64,000 bases of DNA from Baylisascaris procyonis (lineage: Eukaryota; Nematoda; Chromadorea; Rhabditida; Ascarididae): positions 1,267,501 to 1,331,500 of the forward strand of contig JAZARR010000188.1 of assembly GCA_037389465.1 (NCBI GenBank), in the 5' to 3' direction. The stretch's first letter is position 1, and the number at the start of each line of letters is the position of its first letter. A program made the translations under genes and the position numbers. Below, piece by piece: positions 13,486 to 30,216 of this stretch. The notes below the pieces were generated by a model. The model made no database searches and was not told the origin of the DNA. It was given only the letters and a program-made list of their open reading frames with translations.

Positions 13486-16400
13486 TATTGTTCGATATGG
13501 CGATTTTTTATGAACATTTACTGAAATTTACGCCTCTAAATGGTGAATTCATCTTGTGCAAATAAACTGAAAGATTTGCGAGTTTTAATACAGCAAACGC
13601 CTACTTTATTTTTTTTAATAGAAGTTGGTCATAAACGAGAAATTACCCTAAACTCATCTGATAACTAAGTGTGTATATCGTAGAGGAAGTGGAAAAGAAC
13701 ATATAATTAATGAGATCTCCCATTTTATCATCGTTAAATGAAGAAGCACTATAACTGTGAGCATATGATCTCAGATATTCTTATTGCGATTATACGGTAT
13801 TACAACCACCCTGTCATTTTCGGTAGTATTTTTAATTTATTTATTCAAAAAGTTTTCAATTTCTGCGTTTGTATTCAACGCTTTCAATTAAACGAATATA
13901 AAATGCTACTTCATCATGACTATCCGTAAAGCTATGATATGACAGTTACTTTTTTGGATCATGGGTTCATGTTTGGATTATGGATTCAAGGAATTTTTTG
14001 AATTATGAATTCAAGGAATTTTTGGATTATGGATTCAAGGCCTTCAAATATTGACCAACTCGTTTAGCGCAACAAATCCAAGCTCGGTAATCGAACATTC
14101 TCCACTGAATGAAGCATAAACGCTTCTTGTATGATACTTTTTCTATTTGAAGGAGGATCATGCATTAATTAAAGGATTGGCTGCTTTGTGATAAATAATA
14201 CGAATTTCTTCATTCTATCGCGGTATTTTACCATTCATCGTAGCATAAGAATAATGCTTCATATTTCTGCTATTTCTGAGATCAATACCTGATATTTAAA
14301 GATGAGCTGTGCTTATAGCTGCCATTAGCACAAAGCGTTCGTTAACATTTCAGAATAAGAAGAAAGTTAATAATTTGCATATATGCAAAAATGGGGGGAA
14401 TTATTTCTTTTGATTTACATATATACTAAACAAGCAAATAACTGAGTTAAGAAAGCAATTCCCTGCGATTACAAAAAATGAGTTACACTAATTCTGCTCG
14501 TTAGTGAAGGAATTTTTCGAAGTTTTCATACTAATAAAATGAGAAACGAAAATTCTATATGAATTATATCGTGAAAGATAAAGCAGTCAACCCCAAAAGA
14601 ATGCCAATTCTGGTTGCTAGCAAACGTTTATATGACGCTCTGCTATATTGTATCCATGACAACGCAGTCGAATGGACTAACATAGTGCGTTGCGTGTTTT
14701 GTATCCCTGAAGAGGGCCGAATGCATTGAAATGCCTAGATCAAGGCGATCATGGAAATATAAATGCGACGATTTCAATGCTCACTCAGCCGAACACGATA
14801 ATACTACCAACTGAGAGTGTTTTTGAGAGTTATCTGTGGCACCTTTTTTCTTCCACTTAAATGAGTTACCGTCGTGACGCTACCTCATCGTTGAAGTGAT
14901 TTGAAAGCCAAAGATAAACTAAAAAAAAATAAAGATGTAACTTTATTTATTGTGACTGTTAGTTAGTAGAAGAAATAATAAATTAGATTGGTGCAATGAA
15001 GCTGTGAGATACAGTTTCCCCAACCTTAATAGATTTAACTGATGCCTTAATAGTTTCTGTCGAGGGGAATGTGGCATACTGATAGCATACTAACTGATTA
15101 TTTAACATTTTTGGCATATTTTAATAATGGGCATTTAATGATGAATTGATAGATGGGCAGATCGCGAATACCTTTGATGCAATCAGATGTGATTAAACAA
15201 TAAGAGAACGTATTTTTGAATTTCAATTTAATCAGCAAATTATTCACATCTTTATATCGGAAATAAAGCTTAAATTCTTCGCTTCGGATTATTTTCGAGC
15301 AATCTTTTTTTTCCTTTTTTTTAGGGAAAAGCTGACTTCCTTCTATTGTTTGCGCTTGTTAACATGAATATAATTTGAACTTTGCAACTATTCGATACAA
15401 TCTACACAGTGAGATACTTGCAGCGTACTAATCCTGCAATAGATCTATCAAAGTCTAATGAACATAACAGCTCTATAATGCGCCTAAAATATGTGTGAAC
15501 CTTACAAGCGATCGGGTCGCAACGACGAAAATTTCATGTAAGACTTATTTAAGAGATCAGACTTGTCAGAATAATAGTCAATTTACTTTCTTATAGTATG
15601 AAGTTTAATAGTATGAATTGTTGAATTGCAAAGTGCAAATAACTTTAGCTTTTCTACTATGCTTTCCCAGTTATTTGCAACGATATTGCATAAGAAGTGG
15701 ATATATTTGCAAAAATTGTATCAAATCTTATGGGATTGCAACATTGATTTAATGCGAAAAATGATGGAATTGTTGTTGTTGAATTGTGTTGAGAAAATTT
15801 ACACATTTTGCGTTGAGTTGTCGAAAATATCAAAAAATCCTCGTGGGAAATGTTCGCTATTTGAGAACTCGCCAACAAAGTATCCTCCCATTTCTTCTCA
15901 ACACTTCATGAGATTTGAATGAGATTTGTTCGTTCAGAGTGGCGACTGAATGGAGAATAGATAATTTCTTGCGAAGTGCAACTAGAATATGCAAATCTCT
16001 AAGGAAATGTAAAAATAGCTAGAGGAAATATGTGATACTGATGGAACGAAGATTCAGAGATTTATCTCGGCACTAGAAACGTATCAATTTGTAGATCTCG
16101 GCAGTACGGCTCCGATAGTTTTTTTTTTGGAGATTCAAAAGTCTCATAGCTACAATGTTTCAACTCGTTTAGACATATCTGTTTAAACGTTCTATGTACT
16201 TCTACAAATGAATCTACTTTTGCTCATTAGCTTCGCAAAAAAGCTGATCATTACCTTCACCAGAAGGCATATCGAAAGCAATACTTAGGCTCGTTGTTGG
16301 CATATTTAGTCCAATCAACCGATTGGCCAAATATCTGCCAAAAATGTAACACCACAATCTTGAATGGCTATGCAAAGCGACCGATTGCAAAAATATAAGT

Positions 16401-17973
16401 TTTTGGAAGAAAAGTTTTTAAACGCACTCGATCGCTTTCATAACAAATTTAGTTTGCTAATTTCATGCTATCATCAAGTTCAGAAGGTTTTTTAAGAGCA
16501 AAATTAGAAGTGAGCAATCATTCTGCGGTATAGATTGTACTCTCCAAATGGGATTACAACAACAACTATGTTGTAGGGCTGGAGTTAACAGACAGACGTG
16601 TGTCAGACAAGCAAACAGACAGATTTGATGGTAGTGACATTACAATAATACAATCTTTTTCAAAAACTATGAAAATAATCGTGAAGGGACTTCCAAAGGT
16701 ATTAATGACCAGTTGATGACCAGCTGAACAGGGAGAGAGAGATTAAAGTTGCTGAAATATGCAGCATCTATCAGTAAATAGGAGATATTGCGCAAAATAT
16801 TGATATTCCAATCACTGCATTGCATTTTCTGATCATCATATGTGAGTAGTTACATCATAATTATATCGTGTCCATCAGATTGCATTTTGCACTTTGTACT
16901 TTGCATTTTTGCAAAATGATTTCAGAGAAGATCACAGTATAGTATAGCGTAATCTTCGATGTTATGGCGTTGCATTTGCAACGTTAGTTGAAGCGTTCAT
17001 AATGCAACGTAATATAAGTGTGGATTCCCAAATTAAATGGTGACTGAAATAATCTTTTGAACGATATATGCTTAATCTTTAATATTATTATCAAAAACAT
17101 TTAATATTCCTTAAAAAGATAGAATTTTTCTTCACAAAATTGATCACCTATACCACATGACCTACATGTGGAGCAAAATATTACGATAATTTAGAAACGA
17201 TGCGCAAAGAATAATTCAACATGCATGACAACAGGATCATCTAGAGTGCCCCTAGTTTTCTAGAGTTTCAGCTGTTTAAAAGGAAATATTTGAACTGACT
17301 TTTCGGATTTAATCCGCTCTTCCCTAATTCCAGCCACTGAACTCAGAAACTGTTCGATACTAGAACTTAATTCTCATAGCATTACTATCATCATGACTTC
17401 CAGAAAGTGTAGTCTCGATGCGCAATCGATTTGTTCGTGAACGTTAAATGTCACAAGCATTGAAGTCCTCCTTTCTCTCTTCACCGAAGAACTATCGAAG
17501 CCATCTGCTCCACAAGTTAAATAACCAAGAATGAGGATCTCATCATCTCAAATCCGAAGAGGTTTTTACTAGCAGTATCTTCTAATATAACAATTGAGAT
17601 GGTGCTATTAACATCCTCGCTTTCAAGCACACATATACTTTAAATAACAAGTTCATAAGCACATATTTAAAATGAATCGTGCTTGTTTACACTCAATAAC
17701 AATTATATATTGACTGCATGCAAGGAATCGTAGAAGGTGTCGATAGAAGAAATGGTCCATTTTCATATTTCTGCATTTATGCTTTAAATTTCCTCATGAC
17801 AAAAAAAGGTTTATACTGAGAATAGATGTGCAATAAAGCAATTTTCAAAACTTAAATATAACAACTCATATTGCATCCATTCTCTTCCGGTATATCAATG
17901 ATGAGCCGAAATTGAGATAGGCTATGGTGCGAGTTATTGTGACAGTTAAAGATATGCAATGAGTATTGTTATT
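13486..17973. other. Intergenic region upstream of BBS1
   Basis: This is the BBS1 promoter side and the 3' flank of the coiled-coil gene. I found a degenerate repeat at 13951-14040 and no exon with good splice context. ORFs at 15626-15922 (+) and 15657-15878 (-) overlap each other and look like chance. Confidence 0.45.
13951..14040. repeat. Degenerate tandem repeat (about 32-bp unit)
   Basis: Three imperfect units carry TTTTTGGATTATGGATTCAA-like sequence. Confidence 0.75.
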
Positions 17974-20900
17974 TCAAACAGGGTTCATTAGTTGAAGGCG
18001 ATTAGGTCGTGCGAGTGGTTGAGCAGCATTACACACCTTCGTTTGTCTTAGTTCATTGATATTTCTTTTGATTTTCGATGTAGTTTCACGATCGTTTTTC
18101 ACTATCACGTTATTGTTTTCTTCGTTTTTAGAAGTATCCTCTGATTTCACATCAGTGAGTTCTTCTTCGATCGGTGAATCAGTCTGACAATCGACATCTA
18201 TGTTGACAGCTATCTGCAATGTTTAGTATAGAGCTGGCAGTAATCTTATTATCGAATATTTTTATATGCCTTCAATGAGTGATGATTGACTATCGGTGAC
18301 GGTAAAGAATGCTTCTATCAGCTCTTATTTCTTCTTCACCCTTCCCCTTCACCTTACACCCCCCTACCATCCTTAACACATTGCAAAGCTTATCTTTTGC
18401 ATATTGTTTGTCGTAAGCTAATAATGCTGTACAGATGAACAATCCTAAACTTGAAAAACTTGCTCATGATGCATTCCTATTATAAATTTTTGCTCAGCAA
18501 ATGTCAAAGAAGGTTTAAAAAGTTTTTTTTGGGAATGTTTTCGTGAACAAACCTTTCAAAAGCTATAAAGTAGAGGAAGTTGAGTGCTGTGCTTGGGAAT
18601 CAAAAAAGGAAATGAAAGGAAAAAATTCAGTGGAAATTCAATGCGTATATTATTTATATGCAATAAATTCCATTTAAAAGTACGTAATTTTACAGATGCC
18701 ATATAATAAAAAGTCTTGGAATGAAAGAAAAGTTTCCTTGAAATTTTTCTCATTGAGGTTTTAATAAAAACTAAATGATGGTATTATCTAGTGTTGACCT
18801 TCTTGTAAGGAGAAAGTTGAAGTTGCAGCAATCGGATCGTACGTTTAGCATTAAGTAACGACTCTTTTAGTGCCAAATTCTCATCGCTTAATGAACCGAA
18901 ATCCAATGAAAGCACTGAAATTCCCTTAAGAATTTGCTTATTTCGAGGATTCAGCGAGACTTGATTCGACCTGAAAATTGGATTATTTACACTAATTTGG
19001 TAAAAATTTTTCAACAAATTTCTAGCCACAACAAAGTGACAAACATATAACTCTAGCATGACAGCAGCAGCACTTTATACTTATTAGTGCTTGAGGCTTC
19101 ACTTCCCTAATGCACTGCAACCTTGGGAAACCTATCGGTTAAGTGAGCCAGCACGATTCATGTTAAGAAAAGGAAGTTCTTTCGGTTGCACTTGCAATAC
19201 TTGAAGAAATGGAATGGAGTGGGGCGGGGGGGATGGGGGGAGGGCGCTGATTATCAGAATTTGCAAATGAGCCAGCGCATTGGGCAAACGTATGTGATGA
19301 GCAGCGTGATAATATATAGCCTCTATGCAAGAACTGTAAAATATACAGAAACAGGATCGCATCTGCAGCTAAGTTGTATGACTTCTAGCTGGAGAATGAG
19401 ACTTCAAGAATGGAGTTAGAAGTGGTCATGTAACATCGACGGAATGCTGATGAGATCTGGAGATCATGCACACTCACACATATACACTAAGAATTTCCAA
19501 GTTAGTCAACACTCACAGCAGCTGTCAATTACCCGTGCTGAGTCATAAATTTCACCAGAAGTTCCCAATGAAAGACCAAAAAAATGCTATTTTGCATAGA
19601 AATGTGGACATAATCGATGTTCATTTATTAAACTACTTAAAGAAACGACGAAGTGGACGTTTAAAACAATCAACGAAATTTGCCGTTGTGTACATAAGTG
19701 AGTATTATGGCGGATATGAGATATGCAAATGGCTCAATTGACGTTTTATTGCTTTTGAATTGACGTTCATTGTGTTTTTGAAGAAGCACTTGAAAAGCCA
19801 AATTGAATGGTTCGATATAGTGGCTAGCAGAACATGCGCTTTCCAATTCAGTCAATTGCAGTAAACGACGATGAAAAAGAATATAATATCTCATAACTTG
19901 TTCCCTTAATAAAATCGTTCCAATAGTGCGAAATATTTAAAATTTCATCTCAGTTGTATCCAACCAATCGCCAAAAAAAAAAAATTCTAACATCAAATTT
20001 AGCTCTAGAAACGCATATGGGAAATATAGTATGTAAAATTATATAAAAAATACAACCATTAATTGTTTGTGCATAATGAACTATCGCATCGTGAATGTGT
20101 AGATTATAATCACTAAATTTTTAGCTTTAGCTATTAAATACTCTGTAAAATAAAATAAGACCGATTTAACGTTCAGCCACCTTTTAAACTTATGCTCACT
20201 TCTAGATCACTCCACCGGTGCAATGATTTACCGCCTATCATGGATTATTAACCGCCTAAGTGAACAGGTAGAGAGCATTAAGGTATGATGTTCTTACCGC
20301 TTCGAGTTTTAGAATGACTGTGAATGCATGAAAACATATACCAGCACAAACATAAGCATGCACAAACCGTCGAGCACATGCGCATGCGCACGAATGCATG
20401 TTGCACCCGTACAAACATCATTTTAATATGCAATCGGCACTTCAACGTTTTAATGCATACTTTCCGAATGAAAGCATAAAAGCATCAATTACCACTTGTT
20501 TTTATGAAGTTCCACAAGTTTTTGTATCTCTTATTTCTGATGCTCTAATACCATCATTGCAATTAAAATATGAGTTGCAAAGATAAACGAAGAGGAATAT
20601 TGAATTTATGTAATATATCCCCATTAATTTGCAATTAAGTGAAAAATGCATGCGGCTATCACTAACTTGCAATGCAACAAATACACAAATTCATGCGTGA
20701 ACCGCATAAAGTACACACTTTAAACACATAAGAATTGCCAATCTTTGAATACTTACTCTTTTTCATGTGCACTGATTTGATTGGTTACGATTCGATTTGC
20801 TTGCAGATTTTCGATGAATTAGAAATAATGAATCTCAATGGAATATCTGGTTTGTTTGTTAAATTTTTTTTTGCAAATTTCAGTATAGTTTGTTTGGTAA

Positions 20901-23900
20901 TTTTTTGTAAGCTTCATTATTTTGCGCCATATTAAGAACATATTCAGGATCGTTGAGTAAGAAGTAAGAGGAACGAAAGAAGCGGAGTAATATATGTGAG
21001 ATAGATAAATCTTCAAGATGTGCAAAACAACAAATGTGAGTGCTCTAAATTAAACTTGGTAAATGATTATGAGGAAAATAGATAAAAATTTCAAAAGTTC
21101 GAGGATGCGATAAGTACAGTTTGATGAAGCATCTAAATTAGCGTATTAACAAGAATTCAGATAGTGGATATTTCAAGGAAACCAATAAATGGTATGGTTG
21201 ACAATTCTTTCCTCTTTGTAAAAACCGACTTTTATCTAACGTCTTATCCGTTTTAGTGCTATTTTTCTTCATTTTGAAAGAGAACAGATTAATCCTTCAA
21301 TTAATACCACTGCATGGGATGCGCCTACAAAAACAGTGAAGTTAGCTCGCTTCTGTGATTCCTGTTGGCTTGACATGCTCCTACATATGATTTCGTTCCT
21401 GTGGAAAATTGAAAAGTTTTTTTTTATAGACAACCGAAACTCATGTGATACATCCAAGGAACGGTGGGAAACCCTATTTGCTTGCTCATACGTTTATCAT
21501 TGTCGGGATCATTGTAGTCAACTATTTAGCCCAATGTAGACTCAGATGAGAACTATTGTTTCATAAGAAATGAAGAATCCGACAACCGACGGGCGGCGAA
21601 CACTCGACCTTTTGCACGATGATCAAATGCTCTATCACCTGAACTAATAGTCTATCACCCCACCAACCTGCAAGAGGTAATACATTCTTGTGCGTCTGCA
21701 GACGAGGTTTCAATAGGCTATTAAGCAATTATTATCATTTATTTCCATATATCATATATTTTATGCTAAAGAAGTGATGAAAAAATGCAATAAAATTGAA
21801 CAGTTTACCTTCGATGAAATCATCCATATTTCGTATTCGTGCTTCTTGTTCATCTATAATATCCTCTAAATTCTGAATCAGTTGATTTTTCACGTCAAGA
21901 TGCGTTTCCAAAATGCTTTCTTTGATTTGCTCCGATTTTATTTCCACTTCATGACAACATCGACATTTATGCAATATATCTGCACCTCGACAAAACTCAG
22001 CAGGTATGAGATCTGAAATTAATAAAAAAAAACAACTTTCCAAACACAACTATGCTTAAATTGAAAAAGCAAAGAGAGTAGCTAAATGATGATCGTCACG
22101 CTTTTTTTGAAGGTGTATCAATAGATTTCAAATTTCATAGGTACCTAAATTTCCATTAAAAAAAATCGACAGTTTGCTAGTTATGAGTTCTATTTTAATT
22201 GATATGATCACTCGCTTAGTCGCTTCAATCAGCTAACCGACCGCCAAAACGTAACATTCATTAAATAACTCAGCAATAATGGATTGAAAACGATAGCACA
22301 GTATGAGTATGATGATAGACTTAGCGTTCGTTGTTCTTTGATAATTTTTTTTGTCTAAATGATGATAATTAGATGATAAAATGTGTTATGCTCTAAAATT
22401 TGGCTGATAGGCTGCATATCACGTCAATCGTTTGGTAATGTTCCAATAGGAGCGTCATTCTCTCACTATCAATTCGTGTATACATTTTTTCAATCATTTT
22501 TTTCACATAGCTTACCTCGCTTTGTAATTTTTGTATTCATTATTGGGCACCCATTTGCCTTACAATCCTGTAGCACTTTTTCTGAAACAATAATACTATA
22601 AAAGGTAAGGTTCATGTAGGAATTTCGCAGGTGAATGTACACAAGGTCCGAACTTGATGACAGAGTTTAAGAGGAAGGGGAATTGGGCGAAGCCAGGAGA
22701 TGGGTGGATCGAGTGAGGATTGGGCCGGACGGATTGGGGGGGGGGGGGAGGTGGGGAGCGGTGGAATTAAAACTCCTAGGATATAAGATGAGTAAAATTC
22801 GAGCATTATACGATCACTTTCATAAAACATAGTAAATCATAAAAGAAGCTCATTTAAGAACCTCAATTCAACTTAGGTACAATAATTAGCTATGAGTCAC
22901 AAACGTTCAAAGACTTCTTTTCCAAAGATGCATTACAGAAACTGCAAGTGTTAGCTCGTATATGTCTGCCTTCCGAGTTCCCGCCTTTGTATATAATTGT
23001 GTCTGTCTGTTTATACGTCAACCCTCGAAATGAGAAAGCAAATGGGGATAAGAATTGGTGAATAAAATTTGCACCACAATTGGTCGAAAATTCATATTAC
23101 CTGATCAATCCATATCATCCGATCAGTTTTAATACTTTAACAACCACATAACTACAAGGCGATGTTGCTTTTTTCATCAGCCGATCATTTCATATCACTT
23201 GCCCACCATATTCTTCTGATTGACTCTTGCATCTTCTTGGCTATCTTGCATTTTTAAAGGTAATAATTATTGATAAATCTACAAGTTCCAAAGCTATATT
23301 ATACAAAAAAGTGATCGGTCCATAAAATTGAGAGGTCAATGTTGAAGAAGGAGAGCATTGCTGCACTCATACCTTCTTTTCGTACAGACAAATCAGTCTG
23401 GAACACTCGTTGTTGCTTATTTCTAAACGAAACGAGTCACATTCGTCAGACGTTAAAGGCATTTACTGTCACGCTATCTTAGAGTTGATAATCACCTAGA
23501 GTTGATAATAGAGTTGTTATAATAATAATAGAATGTTCATTTCGTTTAATATTTGAGCATTTTAGCACTAATAAAATGTGATGGTTATGAACTGCGAATA
23601 ATAAAAATAAAAAATACTATTTGAATATTTGGCTGCTGTTATTGCTACATAACAAAAATATAAATTAAATTGCTTAAATATTCAATCGCTGAAAGCTAAT
23701 GAATGCTGAATTGCTTGAAAATATTCCATTTAAAAGAAAGAGTTGAACATCATAGACTATGAAATCAATAATTACTGAATAGGCGATGATGAGTGAGCGC
23801 AATATGAAGTTGGAAGAGAAAACCCAATTGGTGGGTGCAATTGGACGCTCGATTTTGTTGCTAATGCAAATCGAAAGAATGGCGATGTGACTGGTGATTG

Positions 23901-26752
23901 GCACAACATCAAAATTGTATACGATGGCAACACATCACATCCGCATTGCTAGCTTTTTCAATTACTTTTAGTTACATTTCTGTGTACTCTTCTATAAGTT
24001 AAAAACTGAATTTCAAATTTTTAAAGGATAAGGGTAATTGCAAGTAAAACAGATCATCGTATCGTAGAAGTGCATTCTGTAAAGGAACAATAGCGCTTTC
24101 GATCTCATTTCTTTTGGTTTTTGATTTCAATCATTGACGCACTTTAAAGAGCAAATAAAGAAATGCTAAGTGCCTCGCTCTTACTTAATGCATATGACTC
24201 CATTTAACAGTACTATTTAAAAACTACGCTTAAATTAAGCAAAATTCCATCATTGTTTTGCCACTCCCCTTACTATAATATTCTTTTAAATAAATAAACA
24301 AGCGATTATCTTCTGATCCAATGACGGGCTAAAATAATACAGAATTCAATCGAACTTTGTAAAATGAATAAGTCAGGTAGTGCAAATAATACAAAGCGCG
24401 ATATATGTTTTTTGGGAAATAATTCAATATGTATAAAAACTAGTGCGCGAAATCGCTTGAAGGCAAATGTTGTTTGACTCCTCGAATGAGAGCTCCTTCT
24501 CACTATCTCATTGAAGAATGAATTTCCTTTTCCGGTGGAATCCGAATCCGGCGCATTGAAATAACCAGAGAACTTTTGAATCATAAAATGATCGGGTCTG
24601 AATCATAAGAATATAATTTTAAAGATCTGAAAAATAAACGACTTGAATCAAGCGGATAACGAGGAAATAAACAATCCCAATATTAAATAATTTCACTATT
24701 AAACAATATTTTAAGCGCTTTTAAATTCATGAAAAAGTTTTTCTACATTCGAAAAAAGTTGTAATTTGCATGATATAAATAGATGTAATAAGTGAAGCGT
24801 ACAGCCGTGTACGAGCAATAGAAGCGAATTGGGCAGCCGATCGCTTCTCATTACTGATTCACGAGAAAGCAATGATTGCCTCTTTTCTTGCAGTCGGTTA
24901 CTCTCCTCTCAGTTGCTGAATAAATAGTGGACTGCAATAAGGATGAGTGTCGTCGCTCAACAACGACGCAGCAATGGGTAATCGTGCAAGTTGCTTTACT
25001 TCGGCCACTCGACGAGGGCAAACTTTGGATTGCTTTATTGCTGTGCGAATTTTTGCAGTTTAACGAATGAAAATTTCGTTGAAGCTTTTCAAGAGTTAGT
25101 GCTAAATCCAGATTTTTGAATAGCAATAGGATATTCTCCCCAAAGCTTAAGGATTCAAATTTGGGTATGGGGTAGAAAAGAGTATTACAAGTGCTAATGA
25201 TTTACTAACTTGAACGTTCAACATGTTTTTTATTGGGAAAAATTTCGCAGTAACATAGCATGGATATATTCAGGACAAATAAACACGTAGCTGAAGAGAT
25301 TATGCTTTATATTTAGTAAAAAAAATTTGCTATTACTGGGCTTATTTCTCATTAGAGGAATGAAATGAAAATACTGACTTCACTTTAGCCTTTTAAATAG
25401 TTTCACTGCCACTGAAGGATGGGTCAGTCAACTAGGCAAACTATACTTAAATAGAATTGAATAAATACGAAAAACTGAAGGATGAAAATTCGTTTTTCGC
25501 ACTATAAAGTAATAAGCAGGATGAACCTATGAGCAGAAAAGAAAAAAACTGATATGAAATTGAAGAGAAAAGAAAAAATGGCAATCAAGATGCTAAACAG
25601 AATTAAAATTTTATAACTGCAATGTATTGCAAGATTTCATATCAAATCTACACATATAAAAACCACTGCATATCTTATCGCTCAAAGGCTAGATCAATTA
25701 CGCTTAAAATTGATCCTGGTGGAAAGCGGCGTGAGGAACAACCACATCAAGGAGGATTCAGCGAACCGCTCTTAATGGGGATCTTTGATGATGTCTTTGA
25801 CGAGTAGATAGAAGTTTCAATATCAACACAAAGAGTGCAAATGTAGAAATAACTGAAAATATGTTATCTTTTTTTCTTGTAGATGAAAAAGAGCGTATTA
25901 GGGGAAGTGAAATGTGAGCGAATGCGATATATCAAAACGTAGTAAAGCTTCACTTTAAACTAGTATAATCAATGCGTTAGCTATCAATACATCTCAACAC
26001 TCCAAATGATGCAACAATAAACGTTCTTATAGGCAAAGACGTATAAATAAAGTGCTGCTGTAATTTATTCTTTCGGGCATTTCTGATGGTGAAATACTAC
26101 GAATACAATGAGAGAAAGATTGAAATGATAGGCTAGTAGGGAAAAAAGGTCAGTCTAACAACTGATAGGATCGTAGAAAATCAAAAATAGCACTCACCTT
26201 TGCTGGATAAAAATCATCAACGAATTAAAGGGCACTCCCCCACTTCCGTATAAGATCCATACACTACTTAGCTGTTACCTAACCTTTACAAAGTGTTCAC
26301 TTTTATTAGAAGCAGACTATATCCATCAAGCAGTGGACGTTATGAAGCATCGATTATTGTGTTCGATGCTGACAGAGGTCACTGAGATATGAGGCAGCAA
26401 TAATAGTTAGGTAGTGCTAGTGGTTTACGGCTGGTTACGGCTTTCAATAATTGAGGTCACAGAAGTTTTATGTGGTCATAATATTAGGAATGGTTGGACT
26501 GTGAAGTGTATTTTTAAACCAAATCTTCCTTTTGATTTGAAAAGTGATCATTGTAGGGAATGTCGTTATAAAATTCTGAAGTGATTGCATGACAATATCC
26601 AACGAATTCGCAACAAAACGCATTGCGAGATGCAAATATGATAGTATAATGCATATGAGAGGAAATTTTGAAAAACCTGAAATTAAAAAACTTACGATAT
26701 AAATCTAGGAAATGATATGCTCGTCTCAGAATGTGGTCAGACATAAAACCAA
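17974..26752 (-). CDS. Coiled-coil-rich protein of unknown family (5' end unresolved)
   Basis: Seven exons join with matching phases: 26752-26696, 22581-22516, 22012-21809, 20799-20757 (43 nt), 19904-19743, 18970-18799 and the last, 18213-17974, ending in TGA. The predicted product includes [16 protein letters not shown], then [16 protein letters not shown] followed by a strongly heptad-like stretch (ENILETHLD-type helix, [18 protein letters not shown]). A second helix-rich segment follows ([20 protein letters not shown]), then an acidic, Asn/Ser-rich tail and a basic C-terminus ending [11 protein letters not shown]. The cluster CRCC could bind metal, but I see no named domain. No upstream exon with the needed phase-1 donor was found, so the N-terminus is missing. 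A centrosomal or cytoskeletal scaffold is possible from composition only. Confidence 0.6.
19219..19245 (+). other. G-quadruplex-type motif in intron
   Basis: Four G-runs (4, 7, 6 and 3 G) separated by one or two bases lie within 27 bp, in the intron between exons 19904-19743 and 18970-18799 of the coiled-coil gene. Confidence 0.7.
22736..22756 (+). other. Long G-run and G-rich motif
   Basis: A run of thirteen G is followed by GG and GGGG runs, in an intron of the coiled-coil gene. Confidence 0.7.
25676..25807 (+). CDS. Possible exon on the opposite strand within an intron
   Basis: An open stretch encodes [16 protein letters not shown] and ends [12 protein letters not shown] followed by TAG. 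Its base composition is more GC-rich than its surroundings and the peptide looks protein-like, with an AAAG acceptor-like junction at its start. It lies inside the long intron of the minus-strand coiled-coil gene. No partner exon was identified, so it may be chance. Confidence 0.25.
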   Translation, partial: YRSKARSITLKIDPGGKRREEQPHQGGFSEPLLMGIFDDVFDE

Positions 26753-29844
<3,092 letters not shown>

Positions 29845-30216
29845 TAAGTGTGTTATTTGTTCCACGAATAATCCAGATGATAAATGCATAAGGTGTTGTT
29901 TATTGTGTTCGTTGCTGCGCACATGAATCCATCTATGTCGGCTAAACGGGACCTTTCCTGCACGAGCGCTTTTGAGAACAAGTGTTAAACATATGTCCTC
30001 ACCGTATCGCGTTCGTATAGTGCATGCCCAATGGCCAAGCACGTCACCGATTATCACAACCTTCAGGCTATTAACATTGTCAGAATATTTGCCCATGGCA
30101 AAGGCGCGCTAATCTGCAAGATGAGGGAAGCTCACCTCATAAACTCCCTGAAACCAGTGATTAACGGCTGTATCGAATTATCCACCATTACTAACCTTCT
30201 CTCTCGCCATATATGA
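29845..30216 (+). pseudogene. Penelope-like retroelement remnant: zinc-knuckle and GIY-YIG endonuclease end
   Basis: Penelope-like elements encode a reverse transcriptase followed by a GIY-YIG endonuclease often preceded by CxxC cysteines. The + strand reads KCVICSTNNPDDKCI. After a frame change it reads GVVYCVRCC...SIYVG, the GIY and YIG strands, then stop-TGPFLHERF-stop-EQV where the family usually has GETGRPL..R..EH. After another frame change the segment REAHLINSLKPVINGCIEL matches the typical C-terminal EA..I..L.P..N motif. Two in-frame stops (TAA and TGA) and at least two frameshifts show that it is dead. No reverse transcriptase portion was recognised upstream, so this looks like a 5'-truncated or eroded copy. 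Confidence 0.65.

Noticed and set aside
13486..13740. Search for an RFX/DAF-19 X-box upstream of BBS1
   Set aside because: No sequence close to the 14-bp inverted-repeat consensus was seen within about 250 bp of the ATG. It may lie farther away or be degenerate.
26677..26696. GTAAG...TTTCAG pair only 19 nt apart near the 26696 donor
   Set aside because: Too short to be a nematode intron. The donor joins well to the distant exon at 22581 instead.
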